A DNA stretch of 39,207 nucleotides, taken from positions 15,696 through 54,902 of the forward strand of contig JAHEJB010000002.1 in NCBI GenBank assembly GCA_024639085.1, read 5' to 3'. Origin of the DNA: Rubricoccaceae bacterium. GTDB lineage: Bacteria; Bacteroidota; Rhodothermia; Rhodothermales; Rubricoccaceae. The translations under genes and the position numbers were made by a program. This document shows, one piece after another, positions 25,787 through 34,796 of this stretch (positions are counted from its first letter, which is position 1; each line of letters begins with the position of its first letter). The notes beneath the pieces are model-generated. The model saw only the letters and a program-made list of their open reading frames with translations, ran no database searches and had not been told where the DNA came from.

Positions 25787-27064
25787 TCAGCCGATCACGT
25801 CGAAGCCCGTGTACCGTTGCAGCGGTTCGGGGATCGTGATACTGCCATCGGCTCGCTGGTTGTTCTCCAGAATCGTGGCCACGATGCGCGGGAGAGCGAG
25901 GCCGCTGCCGTTGAGCGTGTGAACGAACTGCGTCTTGCCGCCGTCTTCTGGCCGGAAGCGAATATTGGCTCGGCGTGCTTGGAAACCCTCGAAGTTGGAG
26001 ATCGACGAAACCTCCAGCCAACGGTCTTGCCCAGCGCTCCAGACTTCCAAATCGTATTTCTTCGTCTGCGTAAAGCCCATGTCGCCCGTGCACATCAATA
26101 GGCGCTTGTAGGGAAGGCCCAGAGCCTGCACGGCACGTTCGGCGTCTTCGCGGAGATGCTCTAGATGGTCGTAGCTCTCGTCGGGGTGGACGAACCGAAC
26201 CAGCTCCACTTTGTCAAACTGATGCAAACGGTTCAGGCCGCGGACGTCCTTGCCGTACGAACCCGCTTCGCGGCGGAAGCATGGTGTGTACGCGGCATAC
26301 TTGATGGGCAATTCTGCAGCATCCAAGATCTCGTCACGATGGAAGTTCGTGACGGGGACTTCGGCAGTCGGGATGAGATATAAATCGTCCAGATTGGCCA
26401 CGTACATCTGCCCCTCCTTGTCCGGGATCTGCCCCGTTCCAATTCCGCTTATTTCGTTGATGACCAGCGGTGGCTGCATCTCTGTATAACCAGCTTCGTC
26501 CGCGAGGTCGAGGAAGAACTGGATCAACGCGCGTTGGAGTCGCGCACCCTTGCCGACGTAGAAGGGGAAGCCAGCGCCCGTCACTTTGGCACCGCGCTCG
26601 AAGTCAATCAGATTATGTTGCGCGGCTAGGTCCCAATGTGGTTTCGGTTCGAAGTCGAACGAAGGCTTGTCGCCCCACTCGAACACGATCGCATTATCGT
26701 CCGGCGTCATCCCAACCGGCACGGATTCGTGCGGGATGTTGGGAATTTCCAGCATCACACTGTTAAATGCCTCTTCGTGCTCGCGGGCCGTTTCTTCGAT
26801 CGTCTTGATCTGATCTTTCAGTTCGGCCGTTTGCTCAATTAAAGGCGTGGCTTCATCCCGCTTGCCTTCCTTCATCAGTGGGCCGATCTGCTTGCTCGCC
26901 TCGTTGAGCTGCTGCTGAATCGTCTGCAATTCCGTCAGCGACGCGCGTCTGTTCTCGTCGGCTGCCAGGGCGCGATCAACCAGATCAGACTCGCCAGCCT
27001 TCTTGTCCCGGATGGCCTTGCGGACGGCGTCTGGATGGTCGCGGAGGAACTGTGGATCGAGCAT
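25787..27064 (-). CDS. serS: Seryl-tRNA synthetase
   Basis: [23 protein letters not shown] start; class II motifs [75 protein letters not shown]. Confidence 0.97.
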   Translation of the reverse strand: MLDPQFLRDHPDAVRKAIRDKKAGESDLVDRALAADENRRASLTELQTIQQQLNEASKQIGPLMKEGKRDEATPLIEQTAELKDQIKTIEETAREHEEAFNSVMLEIPNIPHESVPVGMTPDDNAIVFEWGDKPSFDFEPKPHWDLAAQHNLIDFERGAKVTGAGFPFYVGKGARLQRALIQFFLDLADEAGYTEMQPPLVINEISGIGTGQIPDKEGQMYVANLDDLYLIPTAEVPVTNFHRDEILDAAELPIKYAAYTPCFRREAGSYGKDVRGLNRLHQFDKVELVRFVHPDESYDHLEHLREDAERAVQALGLPYKRLLMCTGDMGFTQTKKYDLEVWSAGQDRWLEVSSISNFEGFQARRANIRFRPEDGGKTQFVHTLNGSGLALPRIVATILENNQRADGSITIPEPLQRYTGFDVIG

Positions 27065-27216
27065 GGGGAAGCCAAATGAGAGTTGCTTCAAGTACGCCGT
27101 CAGCGCAATCCCTTGCCGTGAAAATGCAGCGATTCCCTCCCCGCCATTCGGCGTGGCAGGCCATGGCAAGTTCTAACGCGCGTCGTACGTTACGGAGACT
27201 CTCCTTGCTGTGCCTT

Positions 27217-27633
27217 ATGCGACATGTCTTCCTCTTTTTCTTTGCCTTGTTGATGGGCGCGTGCGCCTCCACACCAGCGTCATCCGATGACGCGCTCGGT
27301 GGAACGACTTGGGAATTACGATCCTTGACGGAGGGTGGAAACGAAGTCGAAATAGTTCAGCCCGATAGATTGCACTTCGACCTCGATGGCAACGTCTCGA
27401 TTCGCTCCTGCAACATTTGCAATGGCACGTACATCGCAGAAGGAAACCGTTTGATGACGGGTAGCATGATTTGTACACGACGCGCCTGCTCCGATGAGCA
27501 CCCTGAGCTTGCCCATCTCATTGGCGACATTTCGACCTACCGTCTTGAGGGTGACTGGCTGGTGATCGAGACCAGTGGGATGAATTCAATGCAACTCCGC
27601 TTCGCGCCAGCGCTTCCGCTAGAGGGAGAGTAG
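27217..27633 (+). CDS. META-domain lipoprotein
   Basis: MRHVFLFFFALLMGACASTPAS lipoprotein signal; GTTWELRSL..., CNICNGTYIAEGNRL typical of META/HslJ-like domains. Confidence 0.75.
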   Translation: MRHVFLFFFALLMGACASTPASSDDALGGTTWELRSLTEGGNEVEIVQPDRLHFDLDGNVSIRSCNICNGTYIAEGNRLMTGSMICTRRACSDEHPELAHLIGDISTYRLEGDWLVIETSGMNSMQLRFAPALPLEGE

Positions 27634-27729
27634 AGTTTCAGCACCGAGCAGGGATCGTACCTCCACATCTATTCCACGCTATCAACAGCATCGTCGCCGT
27701 AGTTTTCGCCTTCACCCCACCGACCCTGC

Positions 27730-29868
27730 ATGGCTGACGCGCCAATCCTCGTTACTGCTGCACTCCCGTATGCCAACGGACCGCTTCACATCGGGCACAT
27801 CGCGGGAGCCTATTTGCCCCCCGATCTCTACGTCCGCTACCAGCGTTTGAGAGGCCGGGACGTTGCATTCATCTGTGGTTCCGATGAACACGGCGCAGCC
27901 ATTTACATGCGCGCGATGCAGGAAGGGATTGATCCTCAGGCTATCGTCGATCGGTATCACGGACAGATTCAGGAGGCCTTCAAAGGGCTCGGGATCGCAT
28001 TTGATTACTACGGACGGACGACCTCCGACACACATCGCGAGACAAGTCAGGAATTCTTTCGCGTGCTAGAGAAAGCCCGCATCTTTAACCGGAAGACGCT
28101 GGAGCAGCTTTACGATGCAGAGGCAGAGCTTTTTCTTGCTGATCGGTTTGTGCGCGGAACCTGTCCTGTCTGTGGTTACGAAGATGCCTACGGCGACCAA
28201 TGTGAGAACTGCGGATCGTCCCTGTCTCCGTCCGAACTGATCAATCCGAAAAGCGCCGTATCTGGCACGGAGCCGGAGAGCCGTGAGACGACACATTGGT
28301 ATCTCCCGCTAGGCAATATTCAACCACAGCTCGAAGAATGGATCGCGACGCGGAAAGACTGGAAGCCGAATGTCCGTGGACAGGTAGGAAGCTGGTTCAA
28401 CGATGGCCTCTCAGAGCGGGCAATGACCCGCGATCTTCCCTGGGGCGTTCCCGTGCCTGAAGGCGTGGATGGGAATGTGGACGGAAAGGTGCTCTACGTT
28501 TGGTTCGATGCACCGATCGGCTACATCTCGGCAACGAAGGAATGGGCGGAAGAGCAGGGCGATTCAGATCTGTGGCGTCGTTACTGGCAGATCCACGAGG
28601 ATGGCACGGAGCCCACGTTGCTCCACTTCATCGGGAAAGACAACATCGTTTTCCACACGCTGATTTTTCCAGCGCTGTTGATGGCGCACAACGAGGCCGA
28701 CGAGAGCGCGCCGCAGTGGACGCTCCCAGCGAACGTCCCAGCAAACGAGTTCTTGAATCTCGAAGGCCGCAAGCTTTCAACGAGCAGAGGGTGGGCGGTG
28801 TGGGTCCACGAAGCGCTGGAGGCGTTTCCGGCGGACGTGCTACGGTATGGCTTGGCAGCAACGCTTCCCGAAACAAAGGATGCCGACTTTTCCTGGGGCG
28901 AATTCCAAGCGCGAGTGAATGGCGAACTGGCCGACGTGCTCGGCAATTTTGTTAACCGCGCCCTGTCTTTCACATGGCAGTTTTACGAGGGTATCGTTCC
29001 CTTGCTCGACGAACCAAACGAGGAAGATCAACGCGTATTGGAAGCTCTGGAAGAGTTTCCTGACCGGATTGGGAACGCGTACGAGCAGTTTCGAATGCGG
29101 GAAGCCGTGCAGGAAACAATGGCACTGGCAAGGCTTGGGAACAAGTATTTCAATGATTCGGAGCCGTGGCGAACGCGAGAAGTCAACCCGCAGGCTTGCG
29201 AAAACACGATACATATCGCGCTGCAAATCACGGCGTCGCTCGCCGTATTGATGGAGCCCATCCTTCCGCACAGCGCATTGCTGCTGCGCGAAATGCTCAA
29301 TCTCGAGGGCGTGAGAAGCAGCGAGCCTGGCGGCCAGGGTGCACCGATCATGTGGGAGGACGCGGCCTTTCGGCTACTTTCGCCGGGACATATTTTGAAT
29401 GAGCCTGCCATTTTGTTTGAGAAAATCGAGGATGAAGCCGTAGAAGCGCAACGCAATCTTTTGGAGGAACGCGCTGTGGCTTCAGAAATAGTAGAAGACG
29501 AGGGCGAGGCCGAAGAGCTTGAAGAAGCGCCTTTTGCTCCGATCGCCGACACCATCACCTTCGACGATTTCACCAAGTTGGATTTCCGCGCCGGCAAAGT
29601 GTTAGCGGCTGAGCCTCATCCCAACGCCGATAAACTGTTGCGGATGGACATCGACCTTGGCTTCGAGGAGCGGCAAATCCTCGCTGGCGTTCTTGGGCAC
29701 GTTGAGCCCGAAGATCTCGTTGGCAAGAACGTGATCGTGGTAGCCAACCTTGCACCGCGTACAATTCGTGGCCTGGAAAGTCAGGGAATGCTTCTCTTTG
29801 CGGAGGACCGCGAAGGCAAGTTTATTCCTGTTCTTACGGAAGGTGAGCCGGGAAGTACGGTTAAATAG
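27730..29868 (+). CDS. metG: Methionyl-tRNA synthetase with C-terminal tRNA-binding domain
   Basis: ALPYANGPLHIGHIAGAY; Zn knuckle CPVCGYEDAYGDQCENCG; KLSTSRGWAVWVHE; C-terminal FDDFTKLDFRAGKVLAAEPHPNADKLLRMDIDLG. Confidence 0.97.
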   Translation: MADAPILVTAALPYANGPLHIGHIAGAYLPPDLYVRYQRLRGRDVAFICGSDEHGAAIYMRAMQEGIDPQAIVDRYHGQIQEAFKGLGIAFDYYGRTTSDTHRETSQEFFRVLEKARIFNRKTLEQLYDAEAELFLADRFVRGTCPVCGYEDAYGDQCENCGSSLSPSELINPKSAVSGTEPESRETTHWYLPLGNIQPQLEEWIATRKDWKPNVRGQVGSWFNDGLSERAMTRDLPWGVPVPEGVDGNVDGKVLYVWFDAPIGYISATKEWAEEQGDSDLWRRYWQIHEDGTEPTLLHFIGKDNIVFHTLIFPALLMAHNEADESAPQWTLPANVPANEFLNLEGRKLSTSRGWAVWVHEALEAFPADVLRYGLAATLPETKDADFSWGEFQARVNGELADVLGNFVNRALSFTWQFYEGIVPLLDEPNEEDQRVLEALEEFPDRIGNAYEQFRMREAVQETMALARLGNKYFNDSEPWRTREVNPQACENTIHIALQITASLAVLMEPILPHSALLLREMLNLEGVRSSEPGGQGAPIMWEDAAFRLLSPGHILNEPAILFEKIEDEAVEAQRNLLEERAVASEIVEDEGEAEELEEAPFAPIADTITFDDFTKLDFRAGKVLAAEPHPNADKLLRMDIDLGFEERQILAGVLGHVEPEDLVGKNVIVVANLAPRTIRGLESQGMLLFAEDREGKFIPVLTEGEPGSTVK

Positions 29869-29872
29869 GGCG

Positions 29873-30757
29873 TCAGAAGTGGAGGGACGTAGTGAACGAT
29901 CCATACGCGTGGTCTGCGGGTTGCCCATCGTACTCACGGCTACGGAAAACGAAACGCGCATTTGCTCCGAATTGGCCTACACGAAGATGCGCACCAAAAG
30001 CGAACTGCCCTACAAGCGGGATCTTTGGCGTGCTTTCGCTCTCACGAAAGGCCGTTCCGTCTAGAAACTCATTGCGCCAGACCCATTCGCCTTGCGTTCC
30101 CACGAAGGCTGAAAAACCACCGCTTGCGGCAATGAGCTGCACACCGCTGCGCGTTCCGCTCCAAATCGTCCCCACTCCAATCCCGAGGTTTGGCCTGACT
30201 TCCAGGCTCAGACGCTCTTCTTGTGAAAGGGGTACCCGCTTCGAAATATCATAGCGCGCCTCAATCCCCGGCTCGGTCGGTAACTGATTCTCCCACCCCG
30301 AGATGTTTATGGAACCGTACAGATTGTGGAGGCCATTCTGCGTTTCCTCTGCTAGAGCAGGCGGACCGACAACTCCCAGTTCGACACGTAAAATCTGAAT
30401 CGTTGTTTTGGATTCGGAGTGGACAGACGCCGCACCATAGAGCCACCCAGCGAAAGGACGCTCCCCTGGGATCTCTCGTTCTCCGCGACTGCGCGGCGTA
30501 TAAATCTCCTGTCCGATATCGAAGCGCATGGTTGTCTGGTCGCTGCCAAATGGAAGAAGTCCGGCCACCCAATTCGGAGCAGGATCTAACTCCACCCCCA
30601 GTTCTAGCCCAGACGTGTAGTCGAAGTCCATGGGCCGCTGCCCAAACCGAAGCGCAAAGAAGTCGTTGTCGATGCGGAGGTGAACCGCTGAGATTTGTTG
30701 CCCCCACGCAGGCGCGCCAACTGCCGCCAAAAAGAAAAACACGAAGAACAATCGCAA
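29873..30757 (-). CDS. LpxR/DUF2219-like outer-membrane lipid A deacylase family protein
   Basis: Signal peptide MRLFFVFFFLAAVGAPAWGQ; NDFFALRFGQRPMDFDYTSGLELG; FDIGQEIYTPRSRGEREIPGERPFAGWLYG resembles the LpxR family. Confidence 0.75.
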   Translation of the reverse strand: MRLFFVFFFLAAVGAPAWGQQISAVHLRIDNDFFALRFGQRPMDFDYTSGLELGVELDPAPNWVAGLLPFGSDQTTMRFDIGQEIYTPRSRGEREIPGERPFAGWLYGAASVHSESKTTIQILRVELGVVGPPALAEETQNGLHNLYGSINISGWENQLPTEPGIEARYDISKRVPLSQEERLSLEVRPNLGIGVGTIWSGTRSGVQLIAASGGFSAFVGTQGEWVWRNEFLDGTAFRESESTPKIPLVGQFAFGAHLRVGQFGANARFVFRSREYDGQPADHAYGSFTTSLHF

Positions 30758-30787
30758 GCAGAAAGTCCGGAAGTGAGGCCGCCTAAC

Positions 30788-31264
30788 CTAAGGCGACACG
30801 CTCATCACCACAGCCACGCCAACTTTTGTGTAGCCAAACCGCTCTCCATCCACGTAGCCGAGAAACGCATTGAGACCGAAGTTCTCGCTCAGCCAGTAGT
30901 TGACGCCTGCCTCCGTGCTCCAGACAAACTCAAACTCTTCAATGCCGTTGCCGAATCCGACATACCCCGAGATGTACGGATCCGTTCGATCGTAGGGCGT
31001 GAAGTACAACGTATGCGTCGAGAGCACTTCGAAGTCGAAATCACCGTCGACCTGATAGCCTGATACATATCCACCGCAGTGATAGTAGGGGTCGTAGCAC
31101 GGATAGTCGGAGTAGAAGGAGGGCAGGGCATACGTCACGCCGCCGCCGTAGCCCGCCCCGATGCCCACTTTCAGCAGCATCCGGTCGGCAGGATGGACGT
31201 TGGGCTGGGCTGAAGCCAACGTCGCGAGGAAGAGGAAGGAGGCGCAGAGGGTGACGACGCGCAT
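30788..31264 (-). CDS. Small exported putative outer-membrane beta-barrel protein
   Basis: Signal peptide MRVVTLCASFLFLATLASAQ; alternating hydrophobic strands, GVNYWLSENFGLNAFLGYVDGERFGYTKVGVAVVMSV. Confidence 0.6.
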   Translation of the reverse strand: MRVVTLCASFLFLATLASAQPNVHPADRMLLKVGIGAGYGGGVTYALPSFYSDYPCYDPYYHCGGYVSGYQVDGDFDFEVLSTHTLYFTPYDRTDPYISGYVGFGNGIEEFEFVWSTEAGVNYWLSENFGLNAFLGYVDGERFGYTKVGVAVVMSVSP

Positions 31265-31427
31265 GTGGGTGGGCTACAAGACCGTCCAGATACAACTTAA
31301 GCCGCACAAGTTGAACAGAATGTCACTCTCGATCCTGTCCAGACCACAGAACTGCTGGTTGGCCTGTTTGCTAGAGGAAACACGGAATATCTTGGGGCCA
31401 GGCCTTTATCCGCTTCTGTAGTTGCTG

Positions 31428-33164
31428 ATGCTTCGATTCCCGTTAGTCATTGCCCTTTCGGGCCTATTCGCATTTCCAGTTGCTGCGCAGTACGGCGACT
31501 CGGCCAATACCTCCGGTGGTCCGCTGAAGCCTGAGCAGGCGGCGTTTGATGTGACGTTCTACGATCTGAATCTGACGATTGACCCGGAGACGAGGTCCAT
31601 CGAGGGCACGCTTGCGATGGAGGCGACAATCGTCGAGGCGACAGATGTGATTCTGCTTGATCTTGATGGCGCATTTGAGGTGTCTTGGATCAAGAGTGAG
31701 CGGGGAGGCGACACTCATTCAGAGAATGATGATCTTGATTCGTACTACGCCTATGACCGAACTCCTGGCGGCATTATCGTTCGTTTGAATGACACCCATC
31801 AGCCAGGTGACTCAATCCGGGTTCAGGTTCACTACGCTGGTCAACCAATCGATGCCGCTCGCCCACCATGGGACGGCGGGTTTACATGGGCGGAAACTGA
31901 GCATGGCCAGCCTTGGATCGCCGTTTCCTGCCAGGGTGAGGGTGCAGACCTCTGGTGGCCCGTAAAAGATCACCCGTCGGACGAACCGGATTCGATGCGG
32001 ATTTCATTGACTGTGCCGGGTAATCTGCGAGCTACTGCAAACGGTCGCCACGAAGGCCGAACAGAAAACGGAGATGGCACCGTAACCGAAGAGTGGTTCG
32101 TCTCCACGCCGATCAATAGCTACGGCGTGTCGTTTGGCGTAGGGCCGTATGAAGAAGTGACGGCAACATACGAGAGCCCGTACGACTATACGATGCCAGT
32201 TACGTTTTACGTGCTGCTGGAGAAACGAGATGCCGCCGAACGGCAACTGCCCGGATTTCTCGATGCGATGAACTTTCTGGAGCGCACGTTCGGGTCGTAT
32301 GGCTTTCGGGCAGACGGCTACAAGGTGCTCCACACGCCGTATCTGGGGATGGAACATCAGTCTCTCATTGCCTACGGTTCTACATTCGAAGACAACGAGT
32401 ACGGCTTCGACTGGCTGCACTTTCACGAGCTGGCGCACGAATGGTGGGCCAACCTTGGCACCGCGCCCGACTGGAACGACTTCTGGATCCATGAAAGCTT
32501 TGCGAACTACGCCGAGGCCCTCTACGCCGAGGACATCGCCCGCCGAAACGGAGAAGACCCAGAGGCCGCCTATCTGAGCTACATCGCCGCGGTCCGCGAG
32601 CGCATTAGCAACGTGTTGCCGGTCGCCCCGCATGAGTCGCGTTCAACGAAGGAGATGTACAACCTGCCCGACGGCAGTTTCAACGGCGATATCTACTTCA
32701 AGGGAAGCTGGTTCCTCCACACGCTCCGCTTCTTGATGGACGATGACCAGGCGTTCTTCCGTGCGTTAAGAAGGATCATGTATCCGGATCCTGCCCTGGA
32801 ATCGGTCACCGACGGTTCGGCAAACCATTTTATCACAACAGACGATGTGCAGGCTGCGTTTGAAAGAGAGAGCGGGACTGACCTTGATGTCTATTTCACG
32901 GTGTACTTGCGGCAGCCGGACCTTCCCCGATTGGAAACAAGTACGGGGGGAGGACACATGTCATTTCGATGGATCCTCCCGGAAGGCGTATTGACCGAAG
33001 GCGAATCGTTCGATCTTCCAGTGGAAGTTGACTGGGGGCGTGGGCCGGACCGCGTGATCATGACCGGTGGCGTGGGATGGATGCCTTTGCCTGCCTCTCA
33101 GGTTCAGATAGACCCGAGCCACCGCATCCTGATGGAACACGTATCTGTAGCAATTGATGAATAG
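31428..33164 (+). CDS. M1 family metallopeptidase (exported)
   Basis: ATG at 31428 (listed start at 31422 is TTG): MLRFPLVIALSGLFAFPVAAQ; GMEHQSLIAYG; HELAHEWWANLG; NDFWIHESFANYAEALY. Confidence 0.93.
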   Translation: MLRFPLVIALSGLFAFPVAAQYGDSANTSGGPLKPEQAAFDVTFYDLNLTIDPETRSIEGTLAMEATIVEATDVILLDLDGAFEVSWIKSERGGDTHSENDDLDSYYAYDRTPGGIIVRLNDTHQPGDSIRVQVHYAGQPIDAARPPWDGGFTWAETEHGQPWIAVSCQGEGADLWWPVKDHPSDEPDSMRISLTVPGNLRATANGRHEGRTENGDGTVTEEWFVSTPINSYGVSFGVGPYEEVTATYESPYDYTMPVTFYVLLEKRDAAERQLPGFLDAMNFLERTFGSYGFRADGYKVLHTPYLGMEHQSLIAYGSTFEDNEYGFDWLHFHELAHEWWANLGTAPDWNDFWIHESFANYAEALYAEDIARRNGEDPEAAYLSYIAAVRERISNVLPVAPHESRSTKEMYNLPDGSFNGDIYFKGSWFLHTLRFLMDDDQAFFRALRRIMYPDPALESVTDGSANHFITTDDVQAAFERESGTDLDVYFTVYLRQPDLPRLETSTGGGHMSFRWILPEGVLTEGESFDLPVEVDWGRGPDRVIMTGGVGWMPLPASQVQIDPSHRILMEHVSVAIDE

Positions 33165-33235
33165 CCGCAGACGTTGTTGAAGTAGGTCCTGCACATCTAC
33201 ATCTTGCCTCCAGCCTCTATTCGATTCTGCCTATC

Positions 33236-34750
33236 ATGACTCTGAGTTCGTCTTTTCATCGTGTTGCGGTTCTATTCGTGGCAGTTGCCATATGGGGGAT
33301 ACCGCTTCAAGCCCAGTCGCTGCTCGACTCCTTCGAGCCCTCTGTAACAGAGATTAACCTGGACAATGGCCTGACGATCCTCGTCGTAGAGCGCCACGAG
33401 GCGCCGGTGGTTTCGTTCTTCACTTACGCGGACGTTGGCAGCGTAAACGAACCATCCGGTCAGACTGGCATCGCGCATATGTTCGAACACATGGCCTTCA
33501 AAGGCACAACAAGCCTTGGGAGTGCAGACATTGAGGCAGAACTGGCGGCGCTCGCGGTAGAGGAGGAAGCCTACCTTGCGTACCGTGCAGCACGATTGGA
33601 TGAGGCTTCTGATTCGGAGTTGTCGCGCCTAGAAGCAGCGTTTCGTGCCCGGGTGGACTCGTCCAAAGCTCTTCTTGAGGAAGCAGCGTTCGACAAACTG
33701 GTGAGCCGCAACGGAGCAGTTGGCCTCAACGCCTTCACCTCCGCCGATCAAACGGGCTACATGTATAGTCTGCCGTCGAACAAGCTGGAGTTGTGGTTTG
33801 CGCTGGAGAGTGATCGGTTTCTTAACCCCGTCCTCCGCGAATACTACATCGAGCGGGACGTGGTGATGGAAGAGCGCCGTATGCGCACAGAATCGAGTCC
33901 GCAAGGCCGTTTGATTGAAGAGATGCTGACAACCGCATTTAAGGCTCATCCGTACGGCCAACCCACAGTCGGACACATGTCCGACCTGGAGAGCATCTCG
34001 CGCACCGAGGCCGAAGCGTTCTTTGACCGATACTACGGGGCCAACAACCTCACGATAGCGTTGGTTGGGGATGTTGATCCCGTCGAAGCTCGTCGGATGG
34101 CCGAGCAATACTTCGGACGTCTTCCTCAAAAGCCCGAGCCACCCCAAGTTGTGACGCGAGAGCCCGAACAGCTTGGCGAACGGCGCGTGACACTCGTGGA
34201 GCAGTCGCAGCCGTTGTTCATCGCCGCGTACCACCGTCCCAGTGGTCTTCATGCCGATGACGCTGTCTTCACCGTGCTGGACGATGTGCTTTCGACGGGC
34301 CGCACGAGCAGGATGTACCGCGAACTCATTGAAACCGAGCAAGCCTTGTTTGCCACGTCGATTCCGGCCTACCCCGGCGACAAGTATCCAACGCTGTTCC
34401 TCCTCTATGCGGCCCCAAACCAAGGCGTCTCGGCAGATAGTCTGGAGCAGGCCGTGTACAGCGTTGCAGCGGAAATCGTGGAAAACGGTATTACACAGGA
34501 AGAGCTGGATCGTGCCAAGACACGCGTCCGGGCCAATTTCATCGCGGGGTTAACCTCGAACAGCGGGATTGCCGGTGCCCTTGCCGAGGAGCAGGCGCTT
34601 ACCGGCGACTGGCGAAATCTCTTCCGCGAATTGGACTCCATCAACCAAGTAACAGCTGCAGATGTGCAGCGGGTTGCCGAAGAAACTTTCCGGCCAGAGA
34701 ATCGGACAGTGGCGCAGATTCGCAATGCAGGAGCGCACGCAGGTTCCTGA
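33236..34750 (+). CDS. M16 family (pitrilysin-like) zinc peptidase, catalytic-type
   Basis: Signal peptide; LDNGLTILVVERHEAPVVSFFTYADVGSVNEPSGQTGIAHMFEHMAFKGT contains HxxEH (HMFEH). Confidence 0.94.
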   Translation: MTLSSSFHRVAVLFVAVAIWGIPLQAQSLLDSFEPSVTEINLDNGLTILVVERHEAPVVSFFTYADVGSVNEPSGQTGIAHMFEHMAFKGTTSLGSADIEAELAALAVEEEAYLAYRAARLDEASDSELSRLEAAFRARVDSSKALLEEAAFDKLVSRNGAVGLNAFTSADQTGYMYSLPSNKLELWFALESDRFLNPVLREYYIERDVVMEERRMRTESSPQGRLIEEMLTTAFKAHPYGQPTVGHMSDLESISRTEAEAFFDRYYGANNLTIALVGDVDPVEARRMAEQYFGRLPQKPEPPQVVTREPEQLGERRVTLVEQSQPLFIAAYHRPSGLHADDAVFTVLDDVLSTGRTSRMYRELIETEQALFATSIPAYPGDKYPTLFLLYAAPNQGVSADSLEQAVYSVAAEIVENGITQEELDRAKTRVRANFIAGLTSNSGIAGALAEEQALTGDWRNLFRELDSINQVTAADVQRVAEETFRPENRTVAQIRNAGAHAGS

Positions 34751-34796
34751 TTGGAACACGACGCGAACGTCCCAACGACTTGAATTAATCCGACAA

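Noticed and set aside
28750-28810. Non-canonical KMSKS (KLSTSRGWAVW) in MetG as an oddity
   Set aside because: This variant is, as far as I recall, normal for Bacteroidota-type MetG.
33629-34423. 264-aa minus-strand ORF opposite the M16 gene
   Set aside because: Antisense shadow; no domain features.
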